A DNA stretch of 52,319 nt, from the NCBI GenBank assembly GCA_900321035.1, contig ONUH01000021.1:1-52319 (forward strand). Reading direction: 5' to 3'. Source of the stretch: an uncultured Selenomonadales bacterium (GTDB taxonomy: Bacteria; Bacillota; Negativicutes; Selenomonadales; Selenomonadaceae). This document shows, piece by piece, positions 7,779 to 15,324 of the stretch. Positions within the stretch are counted from its first letter, which is position 1. Each line of letters starts with the position of its first letter. A program made the position numbers and the translations under genes. A model generated the notes under the pieces. It saw only the letters and a list, made by a program, of their open reading frames with translations, was not told the origin of the DNA and did not search any database.

Positions 7779-9295
7779 TGGAACGCGCAGGGAAGAAATG
7801 GCGGGGAACGGCGTTCTCGGACGGCCCCGCCCGCATCAAAAGAGTTTGGCTGCGGCACAACTTTTCCCGTCCGATCTATTATATCGTGCCCGGGCTGCTG
7901 CTGGGCTTCCTCCTGCTGCTGGAAATATACAGCCAAAGTGCGGCATGGCTGTTCAACAAGGCGATGGAAAACCAGGACGTCCTGCGCGGCACGATCACGG
8001 TGGAGCGCCTCGCCGCGTCCCCCTTCGGGCACGTCGTCTTCGAGGACCTCGAATGGAAGGATCCGGAGGGAAGACGGATCCTTTATATTCCCGACGGCGA
8101 ATTCATCGTCGATATTTACGATACGCTGGTCCAGCATTTCACTTCGACGACGCTGGAAAATCTGACGCTGAACGGCGCGTCGATCTCGGTCCGCCTGCAC
8201 GACGACATGAGCGTCGATTTCCTCCGCACGCCCGACCCTTCCGAACGCCCGAAGCCAAAACCGAAGCTGAAATCGCGCAACGAAGAAAAGACCGAAGAGC
8301 AGATGATCGCCGAGGGCGAAGAAAAACGGCGCAAGGAACGGGAACAGCTCCAGCGGGAATGGAAGAATTTCAACCATGAAAACAAATGGCTGGATTTCAT
8401 TCTCGCCCTGAACGACTGCCGGGTTGAGGTCTTTTACAAGCATCGCCATTACTTGCTGGAGGCGGTACGCCTGCGGGCGGACGTCAACACGAAGAAGGAA
8501 ATTTCCATGAAGCTCGCCACCGGGCCCTTCGGCGGCGATATGATTGGCAGCGGCATCTTCCTGAACGGGAAGATCGACTGCAGAGGCACGTTTCCCCAGT
8601 GCAGCTTGACGCTGCTCCTGGACGCGGTAGACCCCTCGTCGCTTGGCTTCGGCATGGACGTCCACGACCCGCTTTCGATGTCGATTCAATTTGAGGGCCC
8701 CCTCGGCAGCCCCGTCGGGAAAGGTACGCTTCATTTCGACCGTCTCCGCATTCCCGCGCTGGATTTCTCCAACGTGGACGGCGACCTCCGATATGAGGAC
8801 GCCATGTTCCATTTCCACAACGTCTATGCGGACGTATACGGCGGGAAGCTGGCCGCCGAGGGCTGGTACAACCTGGACACGCGGTATTACCATATCGAGG
8901 GCCAGGGCCAGAATCTGCGGGCCAAGAAGGCGCTGCCAAAAGACAATCTCCGCTGCCTCGTCGATCTCGACATCGCCGTAGACTGCAAAGGCGACGCGAA
9001 AAAAACGTCCTACGGCGGCGACTTCGTCTCGGGCCGGGGACGGTACCGCTGGATCCCGTTCGAATCCATCAGCGGACGGTTTCATAACGTGCGGAAGCAG
9101 CTGGATTTCTACGACGTCAAGATCGACTTCGGCAAGATGACGGCCGCGACGGACGCGCTGAGCATCACGGACGGGAAGCTCAAGCTTCACCCGATCCGCC
9201 TGACGGACAACGACGGCAACCTGCTGCTCGCCTACGACCCGGATACCAAGGAGCTGACCGACCAATACGGAGCCACCCATACGTTGGACCGATAA
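7778..9295 (+). CDS. AsmA/TamB-like membrane-anchored envelope protein
   Basis: This 505-residue protein has one N-terminal membrane anchor (residues ~33-52, 'PIYYIVPGLLLGFLLLLEIY') and a large extracytoplasmic part. It opens with an AsmA-type 'RGTITVERLAASPFGHVVFEDLEWKDPEG' segment, in which lipid-groove beta strands begin. A charged helical insert (about 150-195, Lys/Glu/Arg-rich) interrupts it, then long beta-rich sequence runs to the C-terminus. AsmA-like proteins are bridge-type lipid carriers between the inner and outer membranes of diderm bacteria, so the gene supports a diderm cell. It starts inside the stop codon of the preceding gene. The family call is from pattern only; DUF748-like or TamB-like would be alternatives. 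Confidence 0.72.
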   Translation: MERAGKKWRGTAFSDGPARIKRVWLRHNFSRPIYYIVPGLLLGFLLLLEIYSQSAAWLFNKAMENQDVLRGTITVERLAASPFGHVVFEDLEWKDPEGRRILYIPDGEFIVDIYDTLVQHFTSTTLENLTLNGASISVRLHDDMSVDFLRTPDPSERPKPKPKLKSRNEEKTEEQMIAEGEEKRRKEREQLQREWKNFNHENKWLDFILALNDCRVEVFYKHRHYLLEAVRLRADVNTKKEISMKLATGPFGGDMIGSGIFLNGKIDCRGTFPQCSLTLLLDAVDPSSLGFGMDVHDPLSMSIQFEGPLGSPVGKGTLHFDRLRIPALDFSNVDGDLRYEDAMFHFHNVYADVYGGKLAAEGWYNLDTRYYHIEGQGQNLRAKKALPKDNLRCLVDLDIAVDCKGDAKKTSYGGDFVSGRGRYRWIPFESISGRFHNVRKQLDFYDVKIDFGKMTAATDALSITDGKLKLHPIRLTDNDGNLLLAYDPDTKELTDQYGATHTLDR

Positions 9296-9328
9296 CCGGA
9301 CCGGGGCTCCGCAAATCCTCCCCGCTGT

Positions 9329-9364
9329 TTTCCGCATGACAGGGGCGGCGTCCCATGCGTGGAA
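9329..9364. other. Stem-loop in the gap before thiD
   Basis: TTTCCGCATG (9329-9338) can pair with CATGCGTGGAAA (9354-9364) with a 2-base bulge. It is the only structure I see in the 132-bp gap. It has no T run, and no TPP riboswitch motif is present. Confidence 0.35.
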
Positions 9365-9427
9365 ACGCTGCACGCAGCAGCAAGAACATCGTAATTCGGA
9401 AGCATTGAAACGGAAGAAGTGATTGAC

Positions 9428-10270
9428 ATGCGTCTGCCTTCGGTATTATCCATTGCCGGAAGCGATTCCTCCGGCGGCGCGGGCATTCAGGCGGACATCA
9501 AGGCGGCGATTTCCAACGGCGTGTACGCCATGAGCGCCGTCACAGCCCTGACCGCCCAAAACACCATGGGCGTGACGAGCATTCACGAAGTACCGCCGGA
9601 ATTCCTGGCGGAGGAAATCGACGCCGTCTTCGACGACATCCGCCCGGACGCGGTGAAGGTCGGCATGGTCGCTTCGCCGCCCCTGATCCGCGTCATCGCG
9701 GCGAAGCTTTTCATGCACAACGCGCCGCACATCGTCGTCGATCCCGTCATCGTAGCTGCCAGCGGCTCGCGGCTTCTCTCCGAGGACGCGGCGGACGTGC
9801 TGGCGGCGGAGCTGTTCCCGCTGGCGGAGGTCATCACGCCGAACCTGCCGGAACTTTTCGTGCTGGACCGTATCGCGGGCGGTTCACCGGAAAGCATGGA
9901 GGAATACAATGTGCCGGAGGCGCGTATAGCGGCGGCACAGCGTGTGATGTCGCGTTTCGGCTCGGCCGTGCTGGCCAAGGGCGGTCACGCGGCGGGACGC
10001 TCGGACGACGTGCTCGTCACCAAGGAAAACGTCGAGGTGTTCCCCGGCGAACGCATCCAAACCTCGAATACCCACGGCACGGGCTGCACCCTTTCCACCG
10101 CTGTCGCGTCCAACCTTGCCAAGGGCCTGAATCTTTCGGAAGCGGTACGCCGCGCGAAAGCGTATGTGGCGGGGGCGCTCGCCGCCGGACTGGACATGGG
10201 GCACGGCAGCGGACCGCTGCATCACGGCTTCGCGCTGCAAAGCGAATTCACGGGAGCGCCCGATGCCTGA
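9428..10270 (+). CDS. thiD: Hydroxymethylpyrimidine (phosphate) kinase ThiD
   Basis: This 280-residue kinase of the ribokinase fold phosphorylates HMP and HMP-phosphate for thiamine synthesis. The start 'MRLPSVLSIAGSDSSGGAGIQADIKA' is the ThiD/PdxK signature, and the 'SNTHGTGCTLSTAVASNLAKG' anion-hole motif with its catalytic Cys/Asp region lies near residues 209-229. I prefer the ATG at 9428 to a GTG at 9419 because it gives the standard N-terminus and better ribosome-site spacing. The last 8 bases overlap the start of the permease gene. No other thiamine genes are present, so salvage of HMP or pyridoxine-type substrates is possible. Confidence 0.9.
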   Translation: MRLPSVLSIAGSDSSGGAGIQADIKAAISNGVYAMSAVTALTAQNTMGVTSIHEVPPEFLAEEIDAVFDDIRPDAVKVGMVASPPLIRVIAAKLFMHNAPHIVVDPVIVAASGSRLLSEDAADVLAAELFPLAEVITPNLPELFVLDRIAGGSPESMEEYNVPEARIAAAQRVMSRFGSAVLAKGGHAAGRSDDVLVTKENVEVFPGERIQTSNTHGTGCTLSTAVASNLAKGLNLSEAVRRAKAYVAGALAAGLDMGHGSGPLHHGFALQSEFTGAPDA

Positions 10271-11015
10271 CCTGACGCCCGCCGCTTTCGCAGCGCATTT
10301 CGCGCCCGCCGCCTGCGTTTTTGCCGCCGCGTTCCTCCAGTCCGCGACGGGATTCGGCCTCGTGATGATCGCGTCGCCGCTCCTCATGTACTTTTACGAC
10401 CCGAAACTCGTCATCGTGATTGTCGCGCTGGTCGCTTGCTGCGGCAACGTGACCCAGAGCTTCTTCCTGCGGCGCCGCACGCGGTTTGCCCTCGTCGGCT
10501 GGCTGACGCTGGGCGCGCTGTTGGGACAGCCCATCGGTCTTCGCATCTATCAGCTCATTCCGTCCCTGTGGCTGAAGCTCGTCGTCAGCGTCGTGATCCT
10601 GCTCTCGCTGACGATCATGCAGGTCTTCCACATCCGCGCCGAGCTTCGCCCCCGCAACAGCCTGATTGCGGGCATGATTGCCGGGACGATGGCCACCACC
10701 ACGGGCATGAGCGGCCCCCCGCTGATCCTCTATTTTTCCCACGCGAAGCTGACACCGGAGGAGATCCGCGCCGTCGCCTGCACCTTTTTCGCCGTGAGCA
10801 ATATTCTCGCGCTGACGGCGTTTTATCTCGGCGGCGTCGATTTTTCCGAGGCTCTCCGCGAAGCGCCGTACATCCTGCCGGGGCTGGCGCTCGGCGTCGC
10901 TGCGGGGTATGCTGCGGCGGGACGCGTCCCCGCGGATGCATTCCGCCGCGTACTTTACGTCATCCTCGTCGCCATGTGTCTGCACACGATTTGGACTGCG
11001 GCGAGCGCACTGTAA
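10263..11015 (+). CDS. TauE/SafE-family membrane permease
   Basis: This 250-residue protein has about eight hydrophobic segments. It begins with 'AAAFLQSATGFGLVMIASPLL', and the repeat of this motif, 'IAGTMATTTGMSGPPLILYF', is near the middle; the pair is the two-fold signature of TauE/SafE (DUF81) transporters. These move sulfonates, sulfite or other organic anions. The gene overlaps thiD by 8 bases, and GGGAGC is upstream of its ATG. Coupling to thiD suggests a substrate connected with thiamine or pyrimidine precursors, but sulfur-compound export is the known family role. An earlier in-frame ATG at 10164 lies wholly inside thiD and was not used. Confidence 0.85.
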   Translation: MPDLTPAAFAAHFAPAACVFAAAFLQSATGFGLVMIASPLLMYFYDPKLVIVIVALVACCGNVTQSFFLRRRTRFALVGWLTLGALLGQPIGLRIYQLIPSLWLKLVVSVVILLSLTIMQVFHIRAELRPRNSLIAGMIAGTMATTTGMSGPPLILYFSHAKLTPEEIRAVACTFFAVSNILALTAFYLGGVDFSEALREAPYILPGLALGVAAGYAAAGRVPADAFRRVLYVILVAMCLHTIWTAASAL

Positions 11016-11034
11016 TAGGTTGAGGGAATATATT

Positions 11035-11610
11035 ATGAAAGAAATTCTTTGGATTCGCCACGGGCAAAGCGTCGGAAACGCGGGCATGCCCACCGAGAAC
11101 CGGTCTTCGTTCCCGCTTTCGCCGCTGGGCTTCGAGCAGGCGAAGGCGCTCGCGGGCAAGCTGCCGTTCACGCCGGACCTGATCGTCTCGTCGCCCTTCC
11201 GCCGCGCGTGGGAAACGGCGGCGCCGGTGGCGGCGCGCTATCCCTATATCCCGATGGAAATCTGGCCCGAAATCCACGAGTTTACCTACCTTTCCCCCGC
11301 TACCTGCGTCGGCACCACCACCGAGGACCGGCGCCCGCGGGTCAAGGCGTACTGGTCGCTGCTCGATCCCGACTACCGCGACGGCGGCGACGCCGAGACC
11401 TTCCGCGACGTCATGGCCCGCGCAGAACTGGCAATCGAGCATCTCACCAGCCGGTGGGAACAGCACATCATCCTCTTCTCCCACGAGCAGTTCATCAAAT
11501 GCGTGCAGCTCACGCTCCGCGCGCCCGACATGCCGCTGGAGGAGAAGATGCGGTCCTTCACGTCGATGCCGCCGGTACGAAATTGCGAGATTGTGCCGCT
11601 CCCCATGTAA
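11035..11610 (+). CDS. Histidine phosphatase (phosphoglycerate mutase-like)
   Basis: This 191-residue protein has the RHGQS catalytic motif at residues 8-12 (His9 is the expected phosphohistidine). 'SSPFRRAWETA' follows near 60, and the second histidine is in 'ILFSHEQFIKCV' near 150. It is one domain of the branch-1 histidine phosphatase superfamily. The substrate could be a sugar phosphate, a nucleotide or a cobamide precursor such as alpha-ribazole phosphate, and the sequence does not decide. The TTGAGGGA ribosome site lies nine bases upstream, 20 bases after the permease stop, so it is the last gene of the thiD unit, before a terminator. Confidence 0.85.
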   Translation: MKEILWIRHGQSVGNAGMPTENRSSFPLSPLGFEQAKALAGKLPFTPDLIVSSPFRRAWETAAPVAARYPYIPMEIWPEIHEFTYLSPATCVGTTTEDRRPRVKAYWSLLDPDYRDGGDAETFRDVMARAELAIEHLTSRWEQHIILFSHEQFIKCVQLTLRAPDMPLEEKMRSFTSMPPVRNCEIVPLPM

Positions 11611-11613
11611 GCC

Positions 11614-11646
11614 AAAAATCCGTCCTGCGCAGGGCGGATTTTTTTA
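11614..11646 (+). terminator. Intrinsic terminator of the thiD unit
   Basis: AATCCGTCC (11617-11625) pairs with GGGCGGATT (11632-11640) with one G-T pair and is followed by T6. Confidence 0.85.
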
Positions 11647-11668
11647 TTTTGGGTTTTATTTTCTTTGG

Positions 11669-11883
11669 CGAAAGGTTTTGGCAATGGCTTATACGATTAT
11701 TCATCATTGTTCTACTGACTTGGCGGGGCTTCGCCCCTCCAAACCTCCCCACAAAGGGGACTACGTCCCCTTTTGAAACCCCTGAAGGGCTCTGCGGAGC
11801 CAAGGATTCCGCGGCGCAAGGTTGTGAGAACTTAATCAACAGTTTATCCCGCGATAAAGACTATAATGACTTAAACTTTAGCC
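11669..11883 (+). repeat. Four-hairpin intergenic repeat, copy A
   Basis: Copy A starts with CGAAAGG (11669) and holds hairpins at 11725-11737 (GGGGC/GCCCC), 11753-11773 (AAAGGGGAC/GTCCCCTTT), 11788-11801 (GGCTC-TGCG-GAGCC) and 11844-11857 (TTATC-CCGC-GATAA). It ends near TTTAGCC (11883). Copies B (34180-34430, plus) and C (11911-12152, minus) share the order and loops. No protein frame is convincing. The region 11647-12432 has no gene: it holds copies A and C and the porin promoter. Confidence 0.75.
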
Positions 11884-11910
11884 ATATTACATAATCAGGA
11901 TAACGTCTGC

Positions 11911-12152
11911 GTCAACGCAACCCGAACCTGCAAAAAAGGGCTAAAGCCAAAGTCAGCAAGGGCGTTATCGCGGGATAAACTTCACAATAAGTGATTCTAA
12001 GCTTTTACCGCGGATTCTTCGGCCCGCAGGCCGTTTCAAGGGCGTCCAGCGGGGACGTAGTCCCTGCTGGTGGGGATTCAAAGGGGCAAAGCCCCTTTGA
12101 AAATGCTTATGCTGTGACGGATAATCGCACAAGCCACCGCACAAACCTTTCG
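11911..12152 (-). repeat. Four-hairpin intergenic repeat, copy C (inverted)
   Basis: On the minus strand it begins with CGAAAGG (12152) and continues with hairpins at 12099-12079 (CAAAGGGGC/GCCCCTTTG), 12070-12046 (11-bp CCAGCAGGGAC type), 12033-12020 (CGGCC-TGCG-GGCCG) and 11978-11965 (TTATC-CCGC-GATAA), then a GACTTTGGCTTTAGCCC tail. It lies tail-to-tail with copy A, 27 bp apart, so the pair forms a large inverted repeat. Confidence 0.75.
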
Positions 12153-12278
12153 TCAAAAACGTTCCATATAAACATCTGAAGAAACCAAAATTTTTATCTA
12201 AAAAGCAAAGACAAAATAAAACGAAAAGAAAAATATTCATAAATTTTACTCTAACTGAAAATTTTTTTCAAAAACCTA

Positions 12279-12307
12279 TTGCAATGAATATAAAACTGTG
12301 TTATTCT
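12279..12307 (+). promoter_or_regulatory. Candidate promoter of the first SLH porin
   Basis: TTGCAA (12279-12284), a 17-bp spacer and TATTCT (12302-12307). It implies a leader of about 120 bases before the ATG at 12433. Confidence 0.5.
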
Positions 12308-12432
12308 TCCTTCAGATTCACAATTTTTCCGTAGGAAAAGAAGAGGAAACGTGGACACTCTTTCGTCTCCTCCGGAAACGGCGTGAATCTGCCGATTTAT
12401 TCATTTCTATTTTATGCAAGGAGGAGTTTCTC

Positions 12433-13722
12433 ATGAAGAAATCCATCGTTTCCGCGCTGACGACGGCTCTCGTCCTCGGCGCAGCCTCGACGACGTTCGC
12501 TGCGGCGAATCCATTCGAGGACGTCCCTGCTGACCATTGGGCGTACGACGCCATCGCTCAGCTCGCTGCGGATGGCGTGATTGAGGGTTACGGCGACGGC
12601 ACCTATCGCGGCGACCAGGAAATCACCCGCTACGAGATGGCGCAGATGATTGCCCGCGCCATGGCGAAAGGCGGCGGAGACAAGGCCCTGATCGACAAGC
12701 TGGCCGCTGAGTTCGCCGACGAGCTGAACAACCTCGGCGTCCGCGTTGCCGCCCTCGAGCACCACAAAGAGGTTAATCCGATCCAAAGCAACGCCCAGTA
12801 CGTCACGCTCCGTCTCGAACCGGAAATGACCATCAACAAAAACTGGACCGCACATGCCCGCCTCGACTACAGTACGGACATGAACAGCGCAAAGAATTCG
12901 ACGGGCGGCGGTAATCGTATTGCCGAAGATGCAGATGACGAGTTTGTAATGGATCGCGTCTGGGTGCAGGGTGACTATAAGAATCTCCAGATTCTGCTCG
13001 GCAAACTGCCCTATGTCAGCTTTATCGACAACGGCATGGTACTTGACGCCCCCGTTGCCGGCGGCCAGCTTACAATCGGCAATAAGGTCAAGGTCACGCT
13101 GACGGGCGGACGCGCAAACGGTGAAAATGCGGGTCGTAATGGTTGGCCAGCTCGTCTTGACCCATTTGACTCTGAATCTGATCCTATCAGTGGTGCAACT
13201 GCCAGCTATCAGGGCATTGAGCTTTACAACGACCGCGAGGACAAGATTACTTGGGGCGTCGGCTACCATCATTTCTCCAACAAAGCAGTACTCAGCCAAC
13301 GGTATGAGGACGACGACAAGGAAGCCATGAACATTTGGGATTTCGGCCTCGGCTGGAAAATGACTGACTCGTTGGCTTTGAACGGCTCCTATGCTTGGAA
13401 CACTTCAACAAAAGATAATGCGCAGACTGAGCACGACTCGAAGCACGCTTGGAGCGTCGAGCTGGACTACAAGGGCGCCGATCCTGCGGACAAAGGCTCT
13501 TGGGGCGCGTTCGTCGCCTATCGCAACCTCGGCTATGAAGCCGTTTGGGCGCCGACCTATGATGCCATGGGCCCCGGCCAGCATGGCGTTACGTTGGGCC
13601 TCGATTTTGTGCCGATGAAGAATTTCCAAGCCACCTTCAAGTATTTCATTGGCAAGGACAAAACTTATAATGAGGAAGACGATGCCAGCAAGTTCTTCAC
13701 CGAATTGAACTTCTTCTTCTGA
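12433..13722 (+). CDS. SLH-domain outer-membrane porin (OmpM/Mep45 type)
   Basis: This 429-residue porin starts with a signal peptide (residues 1-23, cut after 'TTFA'). One SLH domain follows (about 25-75, 'FEDVPADHWAYDAIAQLAADGVIEG ... ITRYEMAQMIARAM'), then a short coiled-coil linker (about 80-110). The rest is beta-barrel sequence with alternating residues and aromatic girdles, ending in FFF, the usual outer-membrane assembly signal. In Negativicutes the SLH domain grips polyamine-modified peptidoglycan while the barrel forms an outer-membrane channel. The ATG at 12433 has AAGGAGGAG upstream. The gene is followed by a terminator and a close paralogue whose first 330 bases are nearly identical. 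It is probably an abundant protein. Confidence 0.93.
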   Translation: MKKSIVSALTTALVLGAASTTFAAANPFEDVPADHWAYDAIAQLAADGVIEGYGDGTYRGDQEITRYEMAQMIARAMAKGGGDKALIDKLAAEFADELNNLGVRVAALEHHKEVNPIQSNAQYVTLRLEPEMTINKNWTAHARLDYSTDMNSAKNSTGGGNRIAEDADDEFVMDRVWVQGDYKNLQILLGKLPYVSFIDNGMVLDAPVAGGQLTIGNKVKVTLTGGRANGENAGRNGWPARLDPFDSESDPISGATASYQGIELYNDREDKITWGVGYHHFSNKAVLSQRYEDDDKEAMNIWDFGLGWKMTDSLALNGSYAWNTSTKDNAQTEHDSKHAWSVELDYKGADPADKGSWGAFVAYRNLGYEAVWAPTYDAMGPGQHGVTLGLDFVPMKNFQATFKYFIGKDKTYNEEDDASKFFTELNFFF

Positions 13723-13741
13723 TTTCCCACAAACAAACGAA

Positions 13742-13771
13742 AAGCCTCGCGGCGACGCGGGGCTTTTTTCT
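13742..13771 (+). terminator. Intrinsic terminator of the first porin gene
   Basis: AAGCCTCGC (13742-13750) pairs with GCGGGGCTT (13757-13765) with one G-T pair and is followed by T5-6. Confidence 0.85.
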
Positions 13772-13837
13772 TGCGCGTGAAACCGTCTCCCTCGCTTCGG
13801 CGGGGATTTTTCATTCCTTTTTCATGTATACATTCCA

Positions 13838-13872
13838 CACATATTGCCCTCAGTGGAAATATGTGCTATCAT
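13838..13872 (+). promoter_or_regulatory. Promoter of the second porin with an inverted-repeat operator candidate
   Basis: TTGCCC (13844-13849), a 17-bp spacer and TATCAT (13867-13872) form the promoter. Overlapping it is a perfect 8-bp inverted repeat, CACATATT (13838-13845) and AATATGTG (13858-13865), with 12 bp between. That placement would let a dimeric regulator block polymerase. The first porin promoter has no such repeat. The regulator is not identified. Confidence 0.55.
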
Positions 13873-13980
13873 AGTGCGCGTAGCTACCACCGAAGACGGA
13901 TGCGACGCTGAAAGAAGCGGCGTTCGGGGACGATGGGCGCGACAAAAGTTTTATTTTATATATTGGGGAGGAATTTTTGT

Positions 13981-15244
13981 ATGAACATGAAGAAGTCTCT
14001 TGTGTCCGCGCTGACGACGGCTCTCGTCATGGGCGCGGCGTCCACGACCTTCGCTGCGGCGAATCCGTTCGAGGACGTCCCTGCCGACCATTGGGCGTAC
14101 GACGCTATCGCTCAGCTCGCCGCGGATGGCGTGATTGAGGGTTACGGCGACGGCACCTATCGCGGCGACCAGGAAATCACCCGCTATGAGATGGCGCAGA
14201 TGATTGCCCGCGCGATGGCGAAAGGCGGCGGAGACAAGGCCCTGATCGACAAGCTGGCCGCTGAGTTCGCCGACGAGCTGAACAACCTCGGCGTCCGCGT
14301 TGCCGCCCTCGAGGTTCCGCTACACCTATGAACGCGCCCGCGAGGAAAATGATGGCGTTGATCAAGACGGTAATCCAAAGCAAAATCATATTAACAAGAA
14401 CAACTTCCGTCTCCGGCTCTCCATGACCGCGAGAGTCAACGAGCACTGGACGGCCAACGGGCGTATGGAGTATGCCACCGAGGACGATAATCTCGACACT
14501 GCCGCCAACAGCAACAAAGTTCTCGTAAACCGCGTTTGGGCGCAGGGCCAATACGGCAAGACGACAATCATGCTCGGTAAGTTCCCGTATTTCACCGACG
14601 TGGACGGCGGTATGATCTTCGATGACGACCTCGCCGGCGGTTTCGTTCAGTTCGGCGATAAGGCAAATGTCAAGCTGTTGGGTGCTCGCTATGATGCGAG
14701 AGGCATTACCAATGATGTCGTCAAAACCGTCAGCATGGCGGGCGTCGAGCTGAACAGCGACCCCACCAAGAAATTCACTTATGGCGTCGGCTATCATTAT
14801 ATTTCCAATAAAGATGACATGAAAAACAAACTCGGCAGCGCCGACGACAAATACAATGCCGAAAGCATGAACATCTGGTCCGTCGGTCTCGGCTATCGCT
14901 TCGATAAGAATGCCAAGCTCTTCGGCACTTACGCGAAAAATACCAGCGGCGACCTTGAAACGAAGCATCGTCAGGCTTGGGCCGTCCAGTTTGACTACAA
15001 GGGCTCGGACATCAGCAAGCCCGGCTCCTGGGGCGCCTTCGTCGCGTATCGTCATCTCGGAAGCTGCGCTTCCATTGTTCCGACCTACAACAGCATGTTC
15101 ACGGACAAGAAGGGCGTCAATTTCGGCGTGAACTTCGTACCGCTGAAGAACATCAAAGCCTATGTCGAATACTTCACGGGCAAGGGCGTATGGAGCGACA
15201 AGCGTCAGGATACCATCTTCGGCCGCGTCGAGCTCTTTTTCTAA
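13981..15244 (+). pseudogene. SLH-domain porin gene interrupted by a frameshift/deletion
   Basis: The first frame (13981-14331) encodes a signal peptide, an SLH domain and a linker like the upstream porin. It then stops after 'ALEVPLHL'. The beta-barrel half continues in another frame from about 14312 to 15244 ('FRYTYERAREEND ...' ending 'RVELFF'). The break falls exactly where the near-identity with the first porin gene ends (CTCGAG, 14308-14313). The stretch that should link the coiled coil to the first strand is missing, so a deletion that is not a multiple of three, or a recombination join, is likely. The barrel itself looks intact. The promoter, ribosome site (GGAGG, nine bases before ATG 13981) and terminator are all good. 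It could be a recent knockout, a silent donor cassette or an assembly error. Confidence 0.8.
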
Positions 15245-15270
15245 GATTTCCCGAAACCACCAAAACCACA

Positions 15271-15311
15271 AAAGGGATTCGCTGCATTTCTGCGGCGAAT
15301 CCCTTTTTTAT
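15271..15311 (+). terminator. Intrinsic terminator after the second porin
   Basis: AAAGGGATTCGC (15271-15282) pairs perfectly with GCGAATCCCTTT (15295-15306) and is followed by more T. The minus strand side (TTTTGTGG) is weaker but may also help end the convergent gene at 15325-16566. Confidence 0.85.
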
Positions 15312-15324
15312 GTCTTCCCAGTCT

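Noticed and set aside
9296..9427. TPP riboswitch before thiD
   Set aside because: None of the conserved CUGAGA or ACCUGAUC-type segments is present; only one imperfect hairpin is found.
11991..12179. Short plus-strand frame in the porin upstream gap
   Set aside because: It lies across the hairpins of repeat copy C, with no ribosome site or homology.
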